Assembly: GCA_025464275.1 (NCBI GenBank)
Contig: JAODGR010000052.1
Coordinates: 1,083-10,644, forward strand
From: Methanosarcinales archaeon
Lineage (GTDB): Archaea; Halobacteriota; Syntropharchaeia; Alkanophagales; Methanospirareceae
Length of the DNA stretch: 9,562 nucleotides
Direction: 5' to 3'
The notes beneath the pieces are model-generated. The model made no database searches and had not been told where the DNA came from. It saw only the letters and a program-made list of their open reading frames with translations. This document shows, in pieces, positions 1 to 5,254 of the stretch. Every line of letters begins with the position of its first letter. Within the stretch, counting starts at the first letter, position 1. Made by a program: the position numbers and the translations under genes.

Positions 1-395
1 CCAACTGAGCCATTGATATTTATGCCTGACTCACTGAAATATCCTTGAGGATAACCAAAACTGTGGATATTGTCCCCAATGCTATATCGGTGGTGTGTAT
101 CGAGTGGAAGATATTTCAGTGACGGTGGTGCTTCAACAATCCTGAGGACTGCTATGTCCGCATCTTCAATGCAGTATTCTTTGCAAATTTGCGCCTGATA
201 GTTTTCGCCCTGATAAATAACATTGACTTCGGTTTTGCCTGCCTTTAGATGGGGTTCAATCACATGATAACACGTGAGAATATATCCCTCGGGATGGCAG
301 AAGAATCCAGTGCCATTTATTTCTTTATTATCCGGCTGCAGAATCTTGTGCACGTATTGCTCTAAGTTTCCTATGCTGCTCACTTTATCTGCCAT
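1..395 (-). CDS. Trypsin-like (DegP/S1-type) serine peptidase, N-terminal part, truncated by window edge
   Basis: Reading the minus strand from the ATG at 393-395 gives 131 open codons to the window edge. The translation contains the chymotrypsin-fold hallmarks: NGTGFF at about 27-32, the catalytic-histidine motif TCYHVI (His44), the catalytic-aspartate motif DADIAVL (Asp80), and FGYPQGY (113-119), which normally precedes the GNSGG nucleophile. The serine lies beyond position 1 and is not seen, so activity cannot be judged. There is no signal peptide or membrane segment at the N-terminus, so a cytoplasmic enzyme is inferred. The start codon overlaps the 3' end of the Trypco1 gene by 16 nt, implying translational coupling; AAGGTTGA directly upstream is a weak ribosome-binding match. 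In related systems this peptidase is often fused to C-terminal effector, NTPase or repeat domains; none can be checked here. The family call is firm; the conflict-system role is inference. Confidence 0.85.
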   Translation of the reverse strand, partial: MADKVSSIGNLEQYVHKILQPDNKEINGTGFFCHPEGYILTCYHVIEPHLKAGKTEVNVIYQGENYQAQICKEYCIEDADIAVLRIVEAPPSLKYLPLDTHHRYSIGDNIHSFGYPQGYFSESGININGSV

Positions 396-718
396 TCAAC
401 CTTAATCTTCAGACTGCATTCGGCTGTTGATTTAACAATATATACATTACCTCCGGCGCTGAGCTTGAGACCAAATTCCGCGCTTATCCGGTTCGGAGTA
501 TGTTCAGGTTCTAATCCCTTAAATGTTTTAGCAAGCGATGTACAAAATTTCTGTATTGTAGAGGAAATCTCTTCAAAAGGGATGATTTTACCTCTTACTT
601 TGCCCATTACAGCTACCATCTCAGGAACTTCCGCTTCAGCCGCTTCACCCTCGGATTCTATCAATATCTCCGTCTCATCACACTTCACCCTGATCAGGTT
701 AGCCATATTCTCTTCCAT
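380..718 (-). CDS. Trypco1 (trypsin-co-occurring domain 1, CU044_2847-type) protein
   Basis: A small single-domain protein of 112 residues from the ATG at 718. The C-terminal signature is the clearest part: EFGLKLSA (81-88), then a glycine turn, NVYIVKSTAE and a closing strand ending KVEW. This matches the C-terminal strands of the Trypco1 family, in which EFGLKLSAeaGavI..t...f.V.L.W is the recurrent pattern. The N-terminal half has a short strand (LIRVKC, EILIES), an acidic stretch and a helix around 47-66. The family is named for its frequent adjacency to trypsin-like peptidases, which is what is seen here. Known family context points to an accessory or adaptor role in NTP-dependent conflict systems; the biochemical function is unknown. 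Start choice: a TTG at 745 in the same frame would add nine residues, and ATG at 706 would remove four. The ATG at 718 sits well for a short-leader transcript from the TATA-like site near 748-758. Confidence 0.82.
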   Translation of the reverse strand: MEENMANLIRVKCDETEILIESEGEAAEAEVPEMVAVMGKVRGKIIPFEEISSTIQKFCTSLAKTFKGLEPEHTPNRISAEFGLKLSAGGNVYIVKSTAECSLKIKVEWQIK

Positions 719-747
719 TTGGTAACTATAAAAATTTAGTATCAAAT

Positions 748-758
748 AATATTTTATC
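748..758 (-). promoter_or_regulatory. Possible TATA box for the Trypco1/peptidase pair
   Basis: The minus strand reads GATAAAATATT in an AT-rich stretch about 35 nt upstream of the ATG at 718. An archaeal start of transcription about 25 nt downstream would leave a leader of only about 10 nt. It is a plausible but unexceptional match. Confidence 0.35.
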
Positions 759-944
759 AGGTTTTAACTTTTTGAATGCCCAAGAGCCACATCCAGATCC
801 ATCACCTTCTTTGGAACCTCGATGATCATGCCCTGTAAACGTAAGGTAAAATAAGCTAATGCAAGGGAAAAAATAGTGGGAGACAGATAAAAAAAGTCCC
901 CCTCTTTATTTTACTCCTCTTACAGGCTATTCAGGGAGGATGTT
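759..944. other. Intergenic region with a 21-codon ORF fragment and T-rich tracts
   Basis: There is no convincing gene in this stretch. On the minus strand a frame from ATG 829 to TAA 764 encodes MIIEVPKKVMDLDVALGHSK-S, which looks protein-like in composition, but it has no ribosome-binding site. The frame remains open upstream to about 910 without another good start. It could be a very small gene, the relic of a gene's 3' end, or chance. The higher-coordinate half holds the oligo-T tracts annotated separately as a terminator. Confidence 0.3.
866..900 (-). terminator. Oligo-T transcription terminator of the HEAT-like gene
   Basis: Downstream of the TAA of the 69-codon gene, the minus-strand transcript reaches a G-rich run and then T7 (889-895), followed about 15 nt later by T6 (868-873). 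Archaeal RNA polymerase terminates on U-rich tracts without needing a strong hairpin, and none is visible here. Confidence 0.5.
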
Positions 945-1154
945 TTACTCCTTCTTAAGTCTGTTAAGAGTCTCAGTGGCATAGTCCACAACCGTCTGGG
1001 ACATCGCATTGTTCAGGATATCCTGTATTGCCGGTATCCCCTTCTCTCCGTAAGTCGCTAAAGTGTCAATTATCTCTATCTTCCTTTTTACCGGTGTGTT
1101 CTGCATACTTGCCATGCCTTCCATTCTCAGTTTCTCTATCTCTTCTTCCGACAT
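945..1154 (-). CDS. Small HEAT-repeat-like protein, function unknown
   Basis: A 69-residue, all-helical, soluble protein. After an acidic N-terminal helix (SEEEIEKLRMEGM), residues 22-68 follow the HEAT pattern: a helix KRKIEIIDTLATYG, the loop EKGIPAI, a second helix QDILNNA, and the start of another unit VVDYATETLNRLKK. Such minimal HEAT-like proteins usually act as binding scaffolds; no enzymatic motif is present. It has its own promoter candidates and an oligo-T terminator, so it is probably a single-gene transcript. GAGG eight bases before the ATG is a fair Shine-Dalgarno. I cannot give a specific function. The start is well defined because the only other in-frame ATGs (codons 11 and 14) would remove the first helix. 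Confidence 0.65.
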   Translation of the reverse strand: MSEEEIEKLRMEGMASMQNTPVKRKIEIIDTLATYGEKGIPAIQDILNNAMSQTVVDYATETLNRLKKE

Positions 1155-1170
1155 CTTCGTCGCCTCACGT

Positions 1171-1183
1171 CTATATTATATTA
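1171..1183 (-). promoter_or_regulatory. TATA-like element for the HEAT-like gene
   Basis: The minus strand reads TAATATAATATAG with its centre about 23 nt upstream of the ATG at 1154, which would give a nearly leaderless transcript. A second candidate, the self-complementary TTTATAAA at about 1251-1258, would give a leader of about 70 nt. The sequence alone cannot choose between them. Confidence 0.4.
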
Positions 1184-1205
1184 GGGTTATTCTCTATAAG
1201 GCAGT

Positions 1206-1231
1206 TTCGCTTTTTCGCTTTTTGGCTTTTT
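1206..1231. repeat. 8-bp tandem repeat (ttcgcttt), about three units
   Basis: The plus strand reads ttcgcttt, ttcgcttt, ttggcttt, then ttgatggt: two perfect 8-bp units, one with a single change and a decayed fourth. It lies in the spacer between the HEAT-like gene and leuC. It is one of several 6- to 8-bp repeats at gene borders in this window. Confidence 0.75.
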
Positions 1232-1266
1232 GATGGTGGAACAGAAGAACGTTTATAAATGAGCTC

Positions 1267-1282
1267 GCACATCGGCACATCG
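1267..1282. repeat. 8-bp tandem duplication (gcacatcg x2)
   Basis: Two perfect adjacent copies of gcacatcg lie 36 nt beyond the 3' end of leuC. It is short, but it shares the 8-bp period of the nearby 1206-1231 repeat. Confidence 0.7.
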
Positions 1283-1317
1283 GGGGATATATCTCTTTGT
1301 TTTTGATGGGATGGCTG

Positions 1318-2628
1318 TTAGAAGCCCTCCAGCTCCATGGGGTCTGTTATCCGTCCTGTAACGGCAGAAGCGGCGACCACTGCAGGATTCGCCAGATAGA
1401 CCTCCGAATCCTTATGCCCCATTCGACCAATGAAATTTCGATTGGTTGTGCTCACACACCGCTCACCCTTTGCAAGTACTCCCATATAACCACCCAGACA
1501 CGCTCCACATGTAGCACCACATATAAACGCACCAGCATCCATGAATATACCCACCAGACCCTCTTCAATCGCGCGCCTCAGCACCCGTTCACTCGCAGGC
1601 ACCACAATCAGTCGCACATCGGGGTGCACCTTCCTGCCCCTCAATATCCGCGCTGCTATTCTCAAATCCTCTATCCTACCATTTGTACATGAGCCCAGGT
1701 ACGCCTGGTCCACAGGAACGTCCAGCTCACTTGCAGGCACGGTATTGGCAGGAGAGAAGGGCTTTGCAACCGTGGGTGGTATCTCTGAGGCATCATACTC
1801 GAATACCTCCTCATACTCCACACCTTCATCCGCATATACCGCCCTGTAATCGCCCCTCACCCGACCACGCAGGTATTGAAATACCTTCTCATCTGGCGGG
1901 ATGATACCCGCTTTGGCTCCCGCCTCCACCGCCATGTTCGCAATCGTTATACGGTCAGACAGGCTTAGATGAGTTATCGTGGTGCCGTAGAACTCCTGTG
2001 CCTTGTATAACGACCCTGAAACTCCTATATCCCCTATGATATGCAGTATTATATCCTTTCCCATCACGTAATCCCTCAACCTGCCTTCTATCACGAACTT
2101 CTGGGTCGCCGGTACCTTGAACCATAACCTCCCGGTAGCCATTGCTGCTCCTGCCTCCGTTGAGCCCACACCGGTAGATAAAGCGCCAAGTGCACCGTAA
2201 GAGCATGTATGTGAATCAGCACCTATTATCAACCTCCCTGGTGCCACAAAGCCCTCTTCTATCATTACCTGGTGGCATATCCCACCTCTACCCACTTCGT
2301 AATAATTCTTTATCCTGTACCGCCTGGCGTAATTGCGTAACGCCTTCGCCTGCTCTGCCGAGGCTATATCCTTGTTCGGTACGTAATGGTCCTGTACCAC
2401 CACCACCTTATCTAACTTACCCGCCTGCTCCACCTGCTCCTGGTCATCCTCCAGTGCCTCAAGAACCTCAAACGCAGGCACACCTGTTATATCGTTCACC
2501 ATTATGTAGTCAACCTCTCGTTCCACTATCTCTCCTGTTTCACCATCCAGTATCTTCTCTGCTATCGTACCCTTACGCTTGGTCTTACTCTCACTCTTAG
2601 CCACTTCCATCCCTCCCTTGGGCTCCAT
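1318..2628 (-). CDS. leuC: 3-isopropylmalate dehydratase / homoaconitase-type large subunit (LeuC/HacA family)
   Basis: Large subunit of a hydro-lyase of the aconitase superfamily. It isomerises 2-isopropylmalate to 3-isopropylmalate (leucine synthesis), or in methanogen-type archaea citramalate or homocitrate homologues (isoleucine, coenzyme B). The 436 residues span TIAEKIL (21-27), VQDHYVP (78-84), ADSHTC (137-142) and GSTEAG (155-160). The [4Fe-4S] cysteines are C314 (GSCTNGR) and the C374-x-x-C377 pair in CGATCGACLGG. NRNF-x-GRMGH (396-404) is the conserved C-terminal signature. The large subunit does not decide substrate; the small subunit (LeuD/HacB) with its specificity loop is not in the window. 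The start is ambiguous: ATG 2628 has GAGGTG only 1 nt away, whereas GGAGG at 2612-2616 is ideally spaced (7 nt) for a GTG at 2604, which would make 428 residues, nearer the family norm of about 420. It lies 43 nt downstream of the 95-residue gene, probably co-transcribed. Confidence 0.92.
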   Translation of the reverse strand: MEPKGGMEVAKSESKTKRKGTIAEKILDGETGEIVEREVDYIMVNDITGVPAFEVLEALEDDQEQVEQAGKLDKVVVVQDHYVPNKDIASAEQAKALRNYARRYRIKNYYEVGRGGICHQVMIEEGFVAPGRLIIGADSHTCSYGALGALSTGVGSTEAGAAMATGRLWFKVPATQKFVIEGRLRDYVMGKDIILHIIGDIGVSGSLYKAQEFYGTTITHLSLSDRITIANMAVEAGAKAGIIPPDEKVFQYLRGRVRGDYRAVYADEGVEYEEVFEYDASEIPPTVAKPFSPANTVPASELDVPVDQAYLGSCTNGRIEDLRIAARILRGRKVHPDVRLIVVPASERVLRRAIEEGLVGIFMDAGAFICGATCGACLGGYMGVLAKGERCVSTTNRNFIGRMGHKDSEVYLANPAVVAASAVTGRITDPMELEGF

Positions 2629-2641
2629 GCACCTCAGCTCC

Positions 2642-2657
2642 GCCTGCTCGCCTGCTC
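2642..2657. repeat. 8-bp tandem duplication (gcctgctc x2) in the leuC upstream spacer
   Basis: Two perfect copies of gcctgctc, followed by a decayed GC-rich continuation to about 2670, fill the 43-nt gap between the 95-residue gene and leuC. On the coding strand this reads as repeated gagcaggc leading into the purine-rich ribosome-binding area. Confidence 0.7.
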
Positions 2658-2671
2658 CGCCCGCGCCTGCC

Positions 2672-2959
2672 TTACCTCTCTGCCACCATCGTCTTCACCA
2701 CCTCCTTCACCACATCCAGTGGTAGTTCAATCCCGGCTCCACCGGGAGAAGGTGGTAATGCCTGGGTATTCACATTCATCGCCACCCATGAGTTCAGGGC
2801 TGTACATATCCTCAATATCATAGCAGCATCCACCGTCGCCCCGGTTATCAGCTCAGATACCGCCTCCGTATTCTCTATCCTGAGCTCGTATATAGATTCT
2901 ATCACACCCAGAAGCTCCTTTGTATACGCTCTCGCTACCTTCTCCTCCTCTACCCCCAT
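2672..2959 (-). CDS. Uncharacterised 95-residue protein upstream of leuC
   Basis: I do not recognise this protein. It appears mostly helical: an acidic N-terminus, a helix around 6-38, a second around 41-62 (ATVDAAMILRICTALNSWVAM), a Pro/Gly-rich linker (LPPSPGGAG, 68-76) and a C-terminal helix (LPLDVVKEVVKTMV). There is no signal peptide, no metal-binding cysteine pattern (one Cys) and no membrane segment. GGAGG five to six bases before the ATG at 2959 is the strongest ribosome-binding site in the window and fixes the start. It lies 43 nt ahead of leuC on the same strand with no T-run between, so co-transcription is likely. A role linked to the dehydratase is possible but rests on position only. 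Confidence 0.7.
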   Translation of the reverse strand: MGVEEEKVARAYTKELLGVIESIYELRIENTEAVSELITGATVDAAMILRICTALNSWVAMNVNTQALPPSPGGAGIELPLDVVKEVVKTMVAER

Positions 2960-2962
2960 CTC

Positions 2963-2996
2963 TACCTCCTCATCCTCATCCTTATCCTCATCATCG
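2963..2996. repeat. 6-bp degenerate tandem repeat containing the ribosome-binding site
   Basis: On the minus strand gatgag-type hexamers (gatgag, gataag, gatgag, gatgag, gaggta) run directly into the ATG of the 95-residue gene, and the last unit forms its GGAGG ribosome-binding site. The repeat is in frame with the gene, but no usable start codon lies within it and a TAG stands upstream, so it is leader, not coding. Confidence 0.75.
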
Positions 2997-3022
2997 GTCT
3001 ACTGAAAGGATAGAGAAATTAC

Positions 3023-3036
3023 TTCTATAAAATCGG
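3023..3036 (-). promoter_or_regulatory. Possible TATA box for the 95-residue gene / leuC operon
   Basis: The minus strand reads TTTTATAG in an AT-rich spacer 65-75 nt upstream of the ATG at 2959. It could drive the 95-residue gene and leuC with a leader of about 45 nt. The match is moderate only. Confidence 0.3.
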
Positions 3037-3051
3037 AATCAACTTTTAATT

Positions 3052-5064
3052 TTAATGAACACGCACCTCAAAGGTGAACACCTCTAAGTACAGCTTCACT
3101 CCTTCTCCTCTCGCATAGAACTCCACTGTGACCTCTCTCCTCGCATCATCAACCACCGGCTCACTGTAATCGCGACCGGGTATGAGATTCTCCGCATCAT
3201 CGAGCGTATCACTGAGCCATCGCCTGATGGCACGGTAGTGGTCTGAAGTGATGCTTATGGTGAGACTTGGATAGTGCAGATTATGAATATGTTCATAACT
3301 CCCGACTTCTAACTGCAGATGAACATTCTCACCCGCTCTGGCTGCTACCCCATCACCTCTCAGGTCCACCAGACTCAGCCCTATTCTCGTATAGTGTTTC
3401 ACGGTGCCGTTATCCGTATACGATACATTGGAGAACGAGAAATTAAAAGGAGCGAGCGGATGTACAAATTCTGATCCACCGCTGTCCTGGCTCGTTATCA
3501 CCGCGCCGTTCTCGTATACAATCCTCTGGTCATGATAACTGGTGGAGTACCTGATGGTGCCAGAAGCCTCTGCGAGTGTGATTGCATGTGCATGGCGGTA
3601 ACCAATGCTGACGTTAACCAGTACAGGAGTCTTGTAGGGGTTTATGCTCAGCAATTCAATGCGTAACTGGATATACCGATGCCCTTTAGATACAGATAGC
3701 AAATCTGTGAGCGGAAAAGTCCTGAAACCACTCTCGTTCACCTCTATATCGCTCGATTTGATTGCATAACAGTCCTCCCACGGTGTGGCATGCCTCATGT
3801 CTCCATACATATCTGTTCTGACTTTCAGGATTATATCCGTATCGGCAGTGATATTCTCTGCATACCATGTGAGATTCTCATACACGGTGTTGTTTGTGGC
3901 TCTCCACCTCATATTCCCATCCTGATTGGTGAGGTTGGTGTCAAATCCTACAGTGCCGCCGGTACAGGTGATATTGGAGACGATGCATCCACGGGTGTCA
4001 TTGTTGGGGTATCCATAGAGCTTCAGCTTACCATCTGGTGTAATACTTACATTACCTGATACAAGTGAGTAATTACCTGAGAAATTGTAATGGCAACCGG
4101 AGGAATTGCACACACCGTCAATACCCCCCTCGCTCCCACTACCGTATCTTATGTAGCGCAGATATGAGTAATTATAATGATACTGCACTTCCACAGAAGT
4201 GAGTACAGGTGCTTCATCACCATCCGTGGTATTCAGTTCCACCCTGAGCTGGATATACCGATGCCCGTCATGGTTCGACAGGAGCGAGAAGCCACATCCA
4301 CTCCCTTCTACTATGAACTCACTCGAGTTTATCGCTTCACACATGTTCCAGGGGGGTGCATCACTCATATCAGAGGAATTACCCGTCCTCACTCGCAGGG
4401 TTAGCTCTGTATTCTGACTCAGACCCGCCACACACCACCTGATGGACTCGTAAACGGTATTATCGCTACCTGTATCAAACCCTGAAGTACTATTGGGCAC
4501 AATGACGGATGCATTGGCAAAAGGAGGACCATCAAGTGTGAGTGCACCGCTGGCAGTGACATTTACAGCACCGGATTCCACAGTGTAATTACCCGAGAAA
4601 TTGTCCACTCGCCATCTTATACTCTCTGATTCACTCAGTCGCACGGTAATGCGACCCCCGGAAGGCGAGAAGTTGAGTGTGTCCGACGGCTGAGGTGGAA
4701 CGAGGAAGGAGTCACAGGAGGGCATGGTTTTGATAGAAACAGTCGAGGTAACCGGGTTACTTCTTACCACAGACTGCATAAGAGACCGTAGCTGGCAAAA
4801 TCCGCTACGCTGAATAAGCGAGTGCACTCTGGACTGGAGCATGTTTATGGTGGAGTATAACCCGTAAAAATCCTGTGTCACCTCCTTAGTGTGCTGAAAT
4901 TCGCATCTCTCCATCTCTATCGGGGCATTAATCGCGATATATATGGTAATCGCGGTCACCGCTATCGAGACGAACAGCACTGTCGCAATTGCAAATACCT
5001 GAGCATCCGAGGATGTCGCGAATGCCGCGAATGACTCCCCCTTCTCTCTTACCCCTCTCCTCAT
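3052..5064 (-). CDS. Pilin-like, membrane-anchored surface protein with a duplicated beta-rich domain
   Basis: 670 residues. A basic N-terminus (MRRGVREKGE) leads to one strongly hydrophobic helix at about 22-46, in the style of archaeal pilin-like proteins with an N-terminal anchor (inference), with the rest outside the cell. Residues 55-100 are probably a helical stalk. Two homologous domains follow, about 154-295 and 326-489, sharing FSGNY-x-x-x-SG, GFDT, NTVYE, L-x-VRT, PW-x-x-C-x-AI-x-SS, GHRYIQLR-x-EL and PVL-x-x-V-x-x-x-Y. The C-terminal part (about 495-670), with TIRYST and IVYENGAVI, resembles the C-terminal region of archaeal pilin-like families such as DUF7289 (low certainty). About two dozen N-x-S/T sequons fit heavy N-glycosylation. 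Function may be adhesion or envelope structure. It appears to be a single transcription unit with a good TATA box. A Q22 in DAQVFA could be a prepilin-peptidase +1 site, but the usual +5 glutamate is absent. Confidence 0.8.
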   Translation of the reverse strand: MRRGVREKGESFAAFATSSDAQVFAIATVLFVSIAVTAITIYIAINAPIEMERCEFQHTKEVTQDFYGLYSTINMLQSRVHSLIQRSGFCQLRSLMQSVVRSNPVTSTVSIKTMPSCDSFLVPPQPSDTLNFSPSGGRITVRLSESESIRWRVDNFSGNYTVESGAVNVTASGALTLDGPPFANASVIVPNSTSGFDTGSDNTVYESIRWCVAGLSQNTELTLRVRTGNSSDMSDAPPWNMCEAINSSEFIVEGSGCGFSLLSNHDGHRYIQLRVELNTTDGDEAPVLTSVEVQYHYNYSYLRYIRYGSGSEGGIDGVCNSSGCHYNFSGNYSLVSGNVSITPDGKLKLYGYPNNDTRGCIVSNITCTGGTVGFDTNLTNQDGNMRWRATNNTVYENLTWYAENITADTDIILKVRTDMYGDMRHATPWEDCYAIKSSDIEVNESGFRTFPLTDLLSVSKGHRYIQLRIELLSINPYKTPVLVNVSIGYRHAHAITLAEASGTIRYSTSYHDQRIVYENGAVITSQDSGGSEFVHPLAPFNFSFSNVSYTDNGTVKHYTRIGLSLVDLRGDGVAARAGENVHLQLEVGSYEHIHNLHYPSLTISITSDHYRAIRRWLSDTLDDAENLIPGRDYSEPVVDDARREVTVEFYARGEGVKLYLEVFTFEVRVH

Positions 5065-5106
5065 CTCTCAGCTCTCACTCCTTCACTCACCTCATGCTTC
5101 ATGCAG
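5065..5106. repeat. Degenerate short repeats (gcatgaa, gtga/gagtga) in the leader of the pilin-like gene
   Basis: On the minus strand two 7-bp units (gcatgaa, gcatgag) are followed by overlapping gtga/gagtga words up to the ATG. They include a GGAGTGA about 11 nt before the start, which is the probable ribosome-binding site, and an earlier GAGGTGA that is too distant. The periodicity is weaker than in the other repeats listed. Confidence 0.4.
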
Positions 5107-5112
5107 GAAGAT

Positions 5113-5144
5113 GGAAAAATACCACCCACTCACAGAAGGTGAGT
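5113..5144 (-). promoter_or_regulatory. Stem-loop followed by T-run in the leader of the pilin-like gene
   Basis: On the minus strand ACTCAC-CTTCT-GTGAGT forms a perfect 6-bp stem with a 5-nt loop (5128-5144). Eight bases later comes T5 (about 5116-5120). It lies between the TATA box at 5190-5200 and the start codon, so it would be in the transcript leader. It could be an attenuator-like element, an RNA stability element or chance. Confidence 0.35.
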
Positions 5145-5189
5145 TTGTTCAATTCAGTACCATTACAATAGAGAAATAACTGAATCACG

Positions 5190-5200
5190 CTATTTAAAGC
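5190..5200 (-). promoter_or_regulatory. TATA box of the pilin-like gene
   Basis: The minus strand reads GCTTTAAATAG, a close match to the archaeal TATA consensus, with purine/A-rich bases upstream that could serve as a BRE. Transcription would begin near 5165-5175, giving a leader of about 100 nt. Confidence 0.65.
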
Positions 5201-5235
5201 TGATTATCGGTTATAATATCCTATCAACGGTCTTC

Positions 5236-5254
5236 AATAAAAATCTACATCATT
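5236..5254 (-). terminator. Weak T-rich terminator after dapL
   Basis: Immediately after the TGA of dapL the minus strand reads GATTTTTATTG, a T5 tract (5239-5243). No hairpin is visible. It is plausible as a modest archaeal U-tract terminator, because the next gene downstream has its own promoter. Confidence 0.35.

Noticed and set aside
719..745. Extended Trypco1 start at the TTG at 745
   Set aside because: The extra residues (LNFYSYQ) come from AT-rich promoter sequence, and a TTG start is less likely than the ATG at 718 with its short-leader promoter.
1248..1262. Bidirectional promoter at the self-complementary TTTATAAA
   Set aside because: No plus-strand gene follows; leuC ends downstream on the other strand. 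It is kept only as an alternative TATA for the HEAT-like gene.
1297..2600. Several plus-strand open frames over leuC (at 1297-1692, 1541-1849, 1683-1904, 2190-2600)
   Set aside because: They are antisense to an unambiguous LeuC/HacA coding region and have His/Pro/Ser/Cys-rich translations without recognisable motifs.
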